Source: Halomonas gemina
Lineage (GTDB): Bacteria > Pseudomonadota > Gammaproteobacteria > Pseudomonadales > Halomonadaceae
Assembly (NCBI RefSeq): GCF_023554995.1
Contig: NZ_JAMJPK010000003.1
Coordinates: 372,001 to 436,000 of the forward strand
DNA: 64,000 nt
Direction of reading: 5' to 3'
The notes beneath the pieces are model-generated. The model saw only the letters and a program-made list of their open reading frames with translations, searched no databases and was not told the DNA's origin. The position numbers were made by a program, and so were the translations under genes. Of this stretch, positions 54,029-61,361 are shown piece by piece (positions within the stretch are counted from its first letter, which is position 1; every line of letters starts with the position of its first letter).

Positions 54029-55216
54029 CTACTTGATGCAGCCCTCGGCCCTCAGGGTCTCGAGTTCCTCGACAGACAGCCCCATGCCACCGAGCACTTC
54101 ATCGGTGTGCTGAGCAAAGAGCGGTGCCGGCTGGCGGATCCGCGACGGGGTGCGCGAGAACTTGCTGGGGAAGCCGATGGTCTTCATCCGGCCGATGGTC
54201 GGGTGGTCCATTTCCTGCACCATGCCACGCGCCAGGTAGTGCTCGTCGCTCATGGCCTGGGCAAAGTCGTTGATCGGCCCGGCGGGTACCCCGGCCGCGT
54301 CGCAACGCTCGAGCCAGTCGTCGACATCGTGCTCGGCCATGAACGACTCCAGCAGCGCCTCGAGTTCCTCGACGTGCTGGCCGCGGTCGTGATTGGTCAG
54401 GAAGCGAGGGTCTTCCATCAGCTCAGGGCGTTCCAGGACATCGCCGGCGAAGCGCTCCCAGGTGCGCTGGTTGGCGCAGCCCAGCATCAGGTAGCCGTCG
54501 CTGGCCTTGATCGCCTGATAGGGCGCCGAGACCCGATGACGCCAGCCGGTAGGCTCGGGCACCCGGCCCTCGGCGAAGTAGGCCGCCGCCTCCCAGGTGT
54601 ACCAGGGCAGGCCACACTCGGTGATGGCGATATCGATGTGCTGGCCCTCACCGGTGTTCATCTGATGAATGACGGCGGCCAGGATGGAGTAGGTGGCGGT
54701 CAGGCCGGCGCCGATGTCGTAGACGGCGATGCCTGTCTTGAGCGGCCGACGCCCCGGCTCGCCGGTCATCGACATCAACCCGGTCATGCCCTGGGCGACC
54801 AGGTCGAAGCCGCCCTTGTGCCTGTAGGGGCCGGTCTGGCCATAGCCGGAGATCGAGCAGTAGACGATGCTGGGGTTGATCGCCTTGATGGTGTCGTAGT
54901 CGATCTTCAGTGACTGGGTGACCCCGGTGCGGTAGTTCTCGACGATGACATCGGCGTCCCTCGCCAGCCGGTAGAAGATCTCCCGGGCCCGGTCCTCCTT
55001 GAGGTTGAGCGAGATGCTCTTCTTGTTGCGATTGATCTGCGAGAAGCAGGTCGACTCATCGTTGACGTAGGGGCCCATCTGGCGGCTGTCATCGCCGCCG
55101 TTGAGCTTCTCGACCTTGATCACCTCCGCACCCATGTCGGCCAGCACCATGGTGCAGTAGGGGCCGGCCATGATCTGAGAGATGTCGAGGACCTTGAGGT
55201 TCTGCAGTGGCAGCAT
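54029..55216 (-). CDS. CaiB/BaiF (family III) CoA-transferase
   Basis: A 395-residue CoA-transferase. ATG at 55216 is chosen (GGAGGGAG upstream) over one 30 bp earlier. KVLDISQIMAGPYCTMVLADMGAE and VIKVEKLNGGDD open the protein; the catalytic aspartate by family alignment is Asp167 in AVYDIGAGLTA, and GEGQHIDIAITE follows. Family III enzymes move CoA between two carboxylic acids (e.g. succinyl-CoA to formate, malate, itaconate or carnitine derivatives). In this operon it would activate the acid imported by the TRAP system; donor and acceptor are unknown. Confidence 0.92.
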   Translation of the reverse strand: MLPLQNLKVLDISQIMAGPYCTMVLADMGAEVIKVEKLNGGDDSRQMGPYVNDESTCFSQINRNKKSISLNLKEDRAREIFYRLARDADVIVENYRTGVTQSLKIDYDTIKAINPSIVYCSISGYGQTGPYRHKGGFDLVAQGMTGLMSMTGEPGRRPLKTGIAVYDIGAGLTATYSILAAVIHQMNTGEGQHIDIAITECGLPWYTWEAAAYFAEGRVPEPTGWRHRVSAPYQAIKASDGYLMLGCANQRTWERFAGDVLERPELMEDPRFLTNHDRGQHVEELEALLESFMAEHDVDDWLERCDAAGVPAGPINDFAQAMSDEHYLARGMVQEMDHPTIGRMKTIGFPSKFSRTPSRIRQPAPLFAQHTDEVLGGMGLSVEELETLRAEGCIK

Positions 55217-55247
55217 CGCTATGCTCCCTCCATTGCTGTCATTCATG

Positions 55248-56036
55248 CTAGCGGCCGCTCCACGCGAAGGGTGTCTTGTGGACGAACCGATTCACCGCCG
55301 CCTTGAAGTCATCGCTCATGTAGCAGGCGGTGACCCAGTCGTCGCCGGCCTCGGGGACGGCGCGCCGCTCTTCCAGTACCCGCCCCACCAGCGCCTTGCT
55401 GGCCTGAACCGTCAACGGCGCGCGACCCGCGAAGCCGGCGGCGATGGCCGCCACCTCGTCATGGATCACCTCGGCGTCGAACACCCCGTTGACCAGGCCC
55501 AACTGGGCGGCCTCCTCGGCGCCGAACAGCCTGGCCATCATCAGCGCCTCCTTGGTGCGGGCCACGCCGATCATGTCGACCATTCTCGAGACGTTGCTCA
55601 TCGACAGGGTGTTGCCCAGCGTCCTGGCGATGGGCACGCCGAACTGCATGGTGGGGGTGCAGTAGCGAAAGTCGCAGACCAGCGCCAGGGCGGCGCCGCC
55701 GCCCACGCAGGCCCCCTCGATCAGGGCGATGGTGGGCCTGGGCAGGGCCTCGAGCTTGCCCACTACCCGGTCGATGCGCCGCTCGTAGCCGATGGCATCC
55801 TCGGGGGCGTCGAAGTGCGCGAACTGGCCGATGTCGGTACCGGCGACGAAGGCCTCGCCGCCGACCCCGTGCAGCACCACCGCCTGGATCGCGTCGTCCT
55901 CGGCCAGCCGGTCGCAGCAGGCCTCCAGGGCGTCATACATCTCCCAGGTCATGGCATTGCGGCTCGCCGGGCGATTGAAGCCGATCCAGGCGATACCGCC
56001 CTCGCGCCGCAGGATCACGGACTCGTCGCTCATCAT
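55248..56036 (-). CDS. Crotonase-fold (enoyl-CoA hydratase/isomerase family) protein lacking both hydratase glutamates
   Basis: A 262-residue crotonase superfamily protein with the CoA/oxyanion segments NRPASRNAMTWEMYDAL, FVAGTDIGQF and ALIEGACVGGGAALALVCD. In hydratases the block GGGCEL carries one catalytic Glu and QFGxPE the second, 20 residues later. Here these positions are Ala116 (GGGAAL) and Ile136 (QFGVPI), and the GG of the PGxGG loop is also replaced (NTLSMSN). Simple hydration is therefore unlikely; isomerase, decarboxylase, hydrolase or lyase chemistry on an acyl-CoA is possible. Two ATGs overlap at the start (56036 and 56033). It sits between TRAP dctM and the CoA-transferase. 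Confidence 0.88.
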   Translation of the reverse strand: MMSDESVILRREGGIAWIGFNRPASRNAMTWEMYDALEACCDRLAEDDAIQAVVLHGVGGEAFVAGTDIGQFAHFDAPEDAIGYERRIDRVVGKLEALPRPTIALIEGACVGGGAALALVCDFRYCTPTMQFGVPIARTLGNTLSMSNVSRMVDMIGVARTKEALMMARLFGAEEAAQLGLVNGVFDAEVIHDEVAAIAAGFAGRAPLTVQASKALVGRVLEERRAVPEAGDDWVTACYMSDDFKAAVNRFVHKTPFAWSGR

Positions 56037-56061
56037 GATTCTCCGTCAGGTGGCAACGGCA

Positions 56062-57342
56062 TCAGCGGTAGAAGAATTCCACCAGGCCCATGGGAACGAC
56101 TGGCACATAGGTGACCAGCATCAGCAGCACGAACAGCAGGATCATGAACGGCACGTTGGCCTTGGCCACGTCCCAGATATCCGCCTTGGCCACCGAACAG
56201 GCCGTCATCAGCACGCTCGCCACTGGGGGCGTCTGCTGGCCGATGGCCAGGTTCAGGGTGACGATCATCCCGAAGTGCACCGGATCGATGCCGACCATCA
56301 TCACCAGAGGCATGACGATGGGGACGGTCAGGATGATGGCCGCCGCCGAGTGCAGGATCATGCCGATCGCCAGCAGGAAGACGTTGAGCAGCGCCAGCAC
56401 CATGTACTTGTTGCTGGTGAAGTCGCCGATCACGGCCGCCAGGGTCTGGGGCAGCTGGGCTCGGGTGAGGAAGTCCCCCAGCAGGGCGGAGCTTGCCACC
56501 AGCAGCATGACCACAGCGGTCTGTACGCCGCCCTCGACCATGGCCCCGCGCAGCGTGCTCCAGCGCAGCTCGCCGTAGCGGAAGCTGATCAGCAGCGCCG
56601 CGACCACCGCCAAGGCGGCGCCTTCGGTGGCGGTCATGAAGCCGCCGAAGATGCCGCCGAGGATGATCAGCGGCAGCAGGAAGGCGAGCCCCGCCGCCTT
56701 GAAGGTGGCCCAGACCCTCTTAAGCTGGAAGGCTTCCTCGACCGGGTACTTGTAGCGGACGGCGAAGAACCAGGCGAGGGCCATCATCGACAACCCGCCG
56801 AGCAGCCCCGGGACGATGCCGGCCACGAACAGCTGCACCACGGAGGTGTCGGCCATGGCGGCATACAGGATCATCGGGATGGACGGCGGGATGATGATCG
56901 CCAGCGACGCCGAGGATGAGGTGATCGCGGCGGTGAAATCCGCCGGATAGCCCTTCTTCTTCATTGCCGGCATCAGGATCGAGCCGAGGGCGGCGACGTC
57001 GGCCACCGCCGAGCCCGATATCTCGGCGAAGAACAGCGAGGTGCCGATGTTGACCATCGCCAGCCCGCCGCGGATGAACCCCAGCAGCGCGGAGGCGAAA
57101 TCGATCAGTCGCTTCGAGATGCCGCCGGTGTTCATGATGGCCCCGGCGAGGATGAACAAGGGAATGGCGATCAGGGGAAACTTGGTGGCGCCTTCGAACA
57201 TCACGATGGGGAAGCTGAGCAGGCTGTTCGAGCCCTGCAGCACCAGCATGGCCAGTAGAGACACCGCGCCCAGCGCCACGGCGATGGGGATATTGATGAA
57301 GATCATCGCCAGGCCGGCCAGGAGGATCAGGGCAGTCGTCAT
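56062..57342 (-). CDS. dctM: TRAP transporter large permease (DctM)
   Basis: A 426-residue large TRAP subunit with about 12 helices. FPLIAIPLFILAGAIMNTGGIS, FAEISGSAVADVAALGSILMPAM, IIIPPSIPMILYA and LNLAIGQQTPPVASVLMTAC are standard DctM blocks. Overlaps dctQ by 4 bp (ATGA). In the operon TRAP-crotonase-CoA-transferase it supplies the substrate; TRAP importers of this class carry C4-type or hydroxy carboxylates and sulfonates. Confidence 0.93.
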   Translation of the reverse strand: MTTALILLAGLAMIFINIPIAVALGAVSLLAMLVLQGSNSLLSFPIVMFEGATKFPLIAIPLFILAGAIMNTGGISKRLIDFASALLGFIRGGLAMVNIGTSLFFAEISGSAVADVAALGSILMPAMKKKGYPADFTAAITSSSASLAIIIPPSIPMILYAAMADTSVVQLFVAGIVPGLLGGLSMMALAWFFAVRYKYPVEEAFQLKRVWATFKAAGLAFLLPLIILGGIFGGFMTATEGAALAVVAALLISFRYGELRWSTLRGAMVEGGVQTAVVMLLVASSALLGDFLTRAQLPQTLAAVIGDFTSNKYMVLALLNVFLLAIGMILHSAAAIILTVPIVMPLVMMVGIDPVHFGMIVTLNLAIGQQTPPVASVLMTACSVAKADIWDVAKANVPFMILLFVLLMLVTYVPVVPMGLVEFFYR

Positions 57343-57857
57343 TGCAGTTCCTCCACGATGTCGTGCTCCGCGGGTGGCGCCTTGCCTTGCCAGGCTTCGC
57401 GCAGGATGGTCGGCAGGTTGACCAGCTCGGCGATCACGTAGAGCCCTGCGCCGATGGGAATGGTCGACTGGGTGACGGCGATCGGGATCGGCACGCTGAC
57501 CAGCGTCGATCCTCCGAGGATCTGGATGACATGCACGCCATAGGCGGCGAGCATCACGAAGAATGTCAGGATGATGACCTCACCGATCACCACCAGCGTC
57601 ACGCGCACGGCACGAGGCTGTGAAAAGACGAGGCCAGGCACGCTGATATGTCCGCGCTTGAGCGCAGCCAGGGCGGCACCGTAGTAGGTGACCCAGGCCA
57701 GCATCACGGCGGCCACCTCGTCGTACCAGCCGAGGGAATTGCCGGCGAAGCGAAAGATGACGCCGAGCAGCACGACGACTGCTAACGACACCACCAGAAA
57801 CATGGTGATGACCTCGAGCAACCACTCGAAGCCGGATCGTAATCTCGCAAGAGACAT
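57339..57857 (-). CDS. dctQ: TRAP transporter small permease (DctQ)
   Basis: A 172-residue protein with four predicted helices (about 12-38, 48-66, 86-108, 128-150), including MLAWVTYYGAALAALKRGHISV, the typical loop after helix 2. The ATG at 57857 (MSLARLRSG) has only a weak ribosome site. It is 75 bp downstream of dctP with a GC hairpin in the gap, as in the other DctPQM operon of this window. Confidence 0.88.
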   Translation of the reverse strand: MSLARLRSGFEWLLEVITMFLVVSLAVVVLLGVIFRFAGNSLGWYDEVAAVMLAWVTYYGAALAALKRGHISVPGLVFSQPRAVRVTLVVIGEVIILTFFVMLAAYGVHVIQILGGSTLVSVPIPIAVTQSTIPIGAGLYVIAELVNLPTILREAWQGKAPPAEHDIVEELQ

Positions 57858-57886
57858 GAAGTCGCTACTCCGTCGAGTCAGGGAAG

Positions 57887-57908
57887 GACCGCCCCCTCGG
57901 GGGCGGTC
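57887..57908 (-). other. Intercistronic hairpin between dctP and dctQ
   Basis: A 9-bp GC stem (GACCGCCCC / GGGGCGGTC) with a 4-nt loop about 25 bp past the dctP stop. No T-run; likely a transcript stabiliser that favours receptor over permease levels. Confidence 0.6.
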
Positions 57909-57932
57909 AGGGAAGCCGGCCTGACGGGAGGA

Positions 57933-58919
57933 TCACTCCTCCTTGCCGAGCTCCAGCACGCGATCGATCAGATCGCTGCCGCCTTCCACTTGCTCGCCGA
58001 AAAGCTCATAGACAGGGCCGCTGGCGTCGATGAACGCCTGCTTGTCGGCCTCGTTGACTTCCAGCCCGGCGGCTTCCATCTCGCCGAGGAGCTCCTCATC
58101 CTGGCGTGCCGCCGTCTCGTAGACGAAATCCTGAACGTCCTGGGCGGTCTCTTCCAGGATCTCACGCACCTCCTCCGGCAGATCTTCCCAGTGGTTCTTT
58201 GAGACCACCACGTAGGCCGGCGTATAGACGTGGCCGGTCAGCGACAGGTAGTCCTGAACCTCCTGGAACTTCTGCGAGTAGATCTGCACCAGCGGATTTT
58301 CCTGGCCGTCCATGGTGCCGGTCTGCAGCGCCGTGAAGACTTCCGAGAGAGCCATCGGCGAGGGATTGGCGCCGTACTCCTCGAACATGCGCACCCGCCA
58401 CTTCCCCTTCGGGGTGCGCAGCTTCAGACCATCCAGGTCCTCCGGGGTGTTGATAGGACGAACGTTATTGGTGATCTGGCGGAAGCCGTTCTCCCAGACG
58501 GCGAGGACCTTGTAGCCCTCCTCCTCGACCAGTGGATAGAGCTTCGGCTCCAGCACCTCCTCGATGACCCGCTTCATATGCTCCCGATCCTTGATCAGGT
58601 AGGGCATCTCGAACAGGCCGAACTCGTCGACCACCGAGGACATCACGGTGGAGGGCAGCGTGAAGGTCAGCTGGCCGAGCTTGAGCTTCTGCATCATGGA
58701 ACTGTCGCCGCCCAGCTGGCTCGAGCCGTAGACCTCCACCTCATAGTCGTCCCCCAGCCGCTCGTTGGCCCGCTTGGCAAACTCCGTCGCGGAGGCGTCG
58801 AACAACGACCCGGGGTTGCCGACGTGGCCGAACTGCAACTCGGTCTGTGCCATGCCCAGGCCAGGCGCCATGGCGGCGGCCAGGGCAGTGACGGCGAATG
58901 CTGTCTTGATCACTTTCAT
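57933..58919 (-). CDS. dctP: TRAP transporter solute receptor (DctP family)
   Basis: A 328-residue periplasmic receptor with a signal peptide ending at GLGMA. LQFGHVGNPGSLFDASATEFA, YEVEVYGSSQLGGDSSMM, the ligand-arginine block DLDGLKLRTPKGKWRVRMFE and GTMDGQENPLVQIYS are seen. The KLRTP rather than KIRV segment and the extra RVRMF indicate a different ligand class from the first DctP in this window. First gene of the long minus-strand run; an ATTATGAATT-type operator lies 140-160 bp upstream. Confidence 0.93.
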   Translation of the reverse strand: MKVIKTAFAVTALAAAMAPGLGMAQTELQFGHVGNPGSLFDASATEFAKRANERLGDDYEVEVYGSSQLGGDSSMMQKLKLGQLTFTLPSTVMSSVVDEFGLFEMPYLIKDREHMKRVIEEVLEPKLYPLVEEEGYKVLAVWENGFRQITNNVRPINTPEDLDGLKLRTPKGKWRVRMFEEYGANPSPMALSEVFTALQTGTMDGQENPLVQIYSQKFQEVQDYLSLTGHVYTPAYVVVSKNHWEDLPEEVREILEETAQDVQDFVYETAARQDEELLGEMEAAGLEVNEADKQAFIDASGPVYELFGEQVEGGSDLIDRVLELGKEE

Positions 58920-59060
58920 GGAATACTCCGGTACTGGCTTGTTGTTGTACGTGTCATGCCGGTGAGCCGAACTCGATCCGGCATTCTCGGGCCGAGGCGG
59001 ACACCCGGATTATGGAGTTGTTGATGCTATGCGGTGACCGCCATGCCTCACTCACTCAAT

Positions 59061-59080
59061 TTGAATTCAAAATTCATAAT
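59061..59080. promoter_or_regulatory. Double GAATTC-type operator before dctP
   Basis: TTGAATTCAA (59061-59070), a perfect 10-bp palindrome, directly followed by AATTCATAAT (59071-59080), the reverse of ATTATGAATT. In the 225-bp non-coding gap between dctP and the HbpS-type gene. Confidence 0.6.
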
Positions 59081-59144
59081 CAGATATTAAACTTTAGTCG
59101 CTCCATGCCAGCGGAGAGCCCCCGCGGGGATGGAGAGGTTCCTC

Positions 59145-59606
59145 TCACTCCGGCTCCCTGCCCCAGCCGAGACCGGCGGCCGCTATGCCGGCAATCGAGG
59201 CGGCCTCGTCCTCACCCGAGGAGGCGCCGCTGGCGCCCACGGCGCCGATCACCCGGGCGTCGTCGTCCAGGATAAGCACGCCTCCGGGTACCGGGACGAA
59301 GTGCCCGCCGGAGGCCGCGGCAACACTGGCCAGAAAGGCGGGACGCTCGATGTTGCGCTCACCCACGACCCCGCTGGCAATCCCGTTGCCCAGGGCGGCG
59401 AAGGCCTTGCCCTGGGCCACCGGAAAACGCAGCGGGGCACAGCCATCCTCGCGTTCGGCGGCGACGACGTGACCGCCACCGTCGAGCACCACCACGGTGA
59501 GTGGCTCCATGCCCTGCTTGCGCGCCAGCGCGAAAGCCCCATCCAGGATGCAACGCGCCTGGCGTCGGCCAAGCTGGAAATGACTGCGGAAGACCTTGCC
59601 GGCCAT
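59145..59606 (-). CDS. HbpS/GlcG family heme-degrading/binding protein
   Basis: A 153-residue protein of the GlcG/HbpS family: ILDGAFALARKQGMEPLTVVVLD, GGHVVAAEREDGC, KAFAALGNGIASG and a glycine-rich VPVPGGVLILDDDARVIGAVGASG. Members bind heme, corrinoid or other small ligands; glcG is a standard companion of glc (glycolate) operons. Here it is separated from glcDEF by the two regulators and sits beside the TRAP/CoA-transferase run, with the operator region shared with the divergent GntR gene. Its role is unknown. Confidence 0.85.
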   Translation of the reverse strand: MAGKVFRSHFQLGRRQARCILDGAFALARKQGMEPLTVVVLDGGGHVVAAEREDGCAPLRFPVAQGKAFAALGNGIASGVVGERNIERPAFLASVAAASGGHFVPVPGGVLILDDDARVIGAVGASGASSGEDEAASIAGIAAAGLGWGREPE

Positions 59607-59646
59607 GGGAGACTCCTGATGATCATCGAGGTGGATATTGGCTGTA

Positions 59647-59662
59647 TTTTGAATTCATAATA
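59647..59662. promoter_or_regulatory. GAATTC-centred operator between HbpS-type and GntR genes
   Basis: TTTTGAATTCATAATA, centre of an 18-bp imperfect palindrome (TATT-x-TGAATTCA-x-AATA), in the 95-bp divergent gap. Contains the reverse of ATTATGAATT (59652-59661). Confidence 0.65.
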
Positions 59663-59701
59663 CCTCTCGTGAAAGAATGCCAGCCTGGAGGGATCCATAT
59701 A

Positions 59702-60385
59702 ATGAGCAAGATCCAGCAGCGCAGCCTCTACCTGGACGTGGCCGACCGCGTCCGGGCGCTCATCGAGCAGGGGGATCTCGCACCCGGCGAGCGGATATCG
59801 GAGAAGCAGCTCTGCGAGCGGTTCGGGGTCTCCCGCACGCCGCTGCGGGAGGCGCTGAAGGTCCTCGCCTCCGAGGGCCTGATCGAACTGCTGCCCAACC
59901 GCGGGGCCAGGGTGGTGCGCCTGACCCTGAAGATGGTCAAGGATACCTACGACCTGATGGGGGCCCTCGAGGGGCTCTCCGGCGAGCTCGCCTGCCAGAA
60001 CATCAGCGACGAGGGGATCCGGGCCATCCGCGTGCTGCATGACGAGATGCTGCGGCACTATCACGAACGCAACCTGCCGGACTACTTCCGGGTCAACCAG
60101 CGCATCCACGAGGGGATCCTGGCCGCCTCGGCCAACGAGGTGCTGCAGGAGACCTACAGCAACCTCAACCAGCGGGTGAAGCGGGTCCGCTACTCAAAGA
60201 AGATGACCGACGACTTCTGGCGCAAGGCCGTCCAGGACCACGAGCACATGATCCTGGCCCTGGAGGCCCGCGACGGCAGGCGCCTGGGCCAGATCCTGCG
60301 CGACCATCTCTGCAACAAGCTCGAGGTGGCCTCCCTCGCTGGCGTGGTCGAGGACGAGAGCCTTCTCGACGTCGCCCACTCCTGA
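59702..60385 (+). CDS. GntR family regulator (FCD type) of the TRAP/CoA-transferase cluster
   Basis: A 227-residue FCD-type GntR protein; ATG at 59702 follows GGAGGG. wHTH at about 8-75 (ISEKQLCERFGVSRTPLREALKVLASEGL) and FCD domain with D-x3-N/H-type ligands (YFRVNQRIHEGIL, DHEHMILA). It is divergent from the HbpS-type gene and next to the nine-gene run. The operator it would bind is found in its own promoter gap, before dctP and before the aminotransferase gene. Convergent with glcC, 3 bp between stops. Confidence 0.88.
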   Translation: MSKIQQRSLYLDVADRVRALIEQGDLAPGERISEKQLCERFGVSRTPLREALKVLASEGLIELLPNRGARVVRLTLKMVKDTYDLMGALEGLSGELACQNISDEGIRAIRVLHDEMLRHYHERNLPDYFRVNQRIHEGILAASANEVLQETYSNLNQRVKRVRYSKKMTDDFWRKAVQDHEHMILALEARDGRRLGQILRDHLCNKLEVASLAGVVEDESLLDVAHS

Positions 60386-60388
60386 CCC

Positions 60389-61168
60389 CTACTCCCAGCC
60401 CTCGAGGCGCATCGCCGAGCGCTCCAGCCGCTGTTCCTCCGCCTCGAGCTCACGCAGCTGCTCGCCGACGCCCGAGAGGTGCTCCAGGGCGACACGCCGG
60501 GCGAGGACCGGCTTGCCCTCGATCACCGCGCGATGGAGTCGCGCATGCTGGCGATTGATCATCTCGCGGGAGCTAGGGCGGTGATAGAGGTTCTTCACCG
60601 AGGCGAACACCGAGCTCAGCAGCAGGTCGGTCAGGCTCTGCAGGGTGTGCACCAGCACCGGGTTGTGGGAGGCCTGGCAAATGGCCAGGTGGAAGCCGTG
60701 ATCGAGCCGTGCCAGGCGCTCGACATCGACCGACCCGGCGCTCTCCACATAGTCGACCATCGCCTGGTAGCGGCGGGTGATCAGCACCCGGTCCGACGGC
60801 GTGCCCCGGCTGGCCGCCAGGCTGGCCGACTCGCCCTCGAGCAGGGCCCGCACCTCCAGCAGGTCGAACAGCGTCCGCGGGTGATCGCGGAAGAGATGCA
60901 TCAGCGGCGTGTCCTGTGCCGCCGTGACCAGTTCGGCCACCTCCGAGCCCCGCCCCTGCCGGGTGACGATCACCCCCTTGCTGCGCAGCGTCCTCAGCGC
61001 CTCCCTCAGGGAGGCACGGGAGACCTGCAGCCTCTCGCTCAGGCGCCGCTCGGAGGGCAGCAGCTGGCCCGGGCGAAACACCCCGTCGAGGATCAACTCC
61101 TCGAGCCTGGCCGCGATAGCGTCGGGGGTGCGTGAGGTGGTGACCAGCTCATCGTGATAGCGGGGCAT
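60389..61168 (-). CDS. glcC: GlcC-type GntR/FadR regulator of the glycolate operon
   Basis: A 259-residue FadR-subfamily regulator: wHTH at about 12-80 (PSERRLSERLQVSRASLREALRTL) and an FCD domain with FDLLEVRALLEGESA and DHGFHLAICQASHNPVLVH. It is divergent from glcD, as in E. coli where GlcC activates glcDEFGBA in response to glycolate. A CTGGTCTGACCAG palindrome lies between them. LldR or PdhR are close relatives, but location settles it. Confidence 0.85.
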   Translation of the reverse strand: MPRYHDELVTTSRTPDAIAARLEELILDGVFRPGQLLPSERRLSERLQVSRASLREALRTLRSKGVIVTRQGRGSEVAELVTAAQDTPLMHLFRDHPRTLFDLLEVRALLEGESASLAASRGTPSDRVLITRRYQAMVDYVESAGSVDVERLARLDHGFHLAICQASHNPVLVHTLQSLTDLLLSSVFASVKNLYHRPSSREMINRQHARLHRAVIEGKPVLARRVALEHLSGVGEQLRELEAEEQRLERSAMRLEGWE

Positions 61169-61243
61169 GGGGTCTCCTCCGGGGGATGCCCCCCGCGCTG
61201 CGAGGGTGTATCGTGGAAATTCTTTCCAGAATTATATCCACAA

Positions 61244-61256
61244 CTGGTCTGACCAG
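61244..61256. promoter_or_regulatory. FadR/GlcC-type operator CTGGTCTGACCAG
   Basis: Perfect 13-bp palindrome of the TGGT-x3-ACCA form, 75 bp from the glcC start and 105 bp from the glcD start in the 193-bp divergent region. Confidence 0.7.
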
Positions 61257-61361
61257 CGAACCAGAGACTGGACACGCCCGTCAAGAAAGCACAGATTGGA
61301 AGCCATAACCGGTCACCTGCCCGGCCCACGCGGGCCATGGACCATCCAGCGAGGAAGCCAC

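Noticed and set aside
54029-56036. Carnitine pathway (caiB-caiD) assignment for the CoA-transferase and crotonase pair
   Set aside because: The crotonase protein lacks the glutamates of CaiD, and caiA, caiC and caiT-like genes are missing; the TRAP importer also argues against it.
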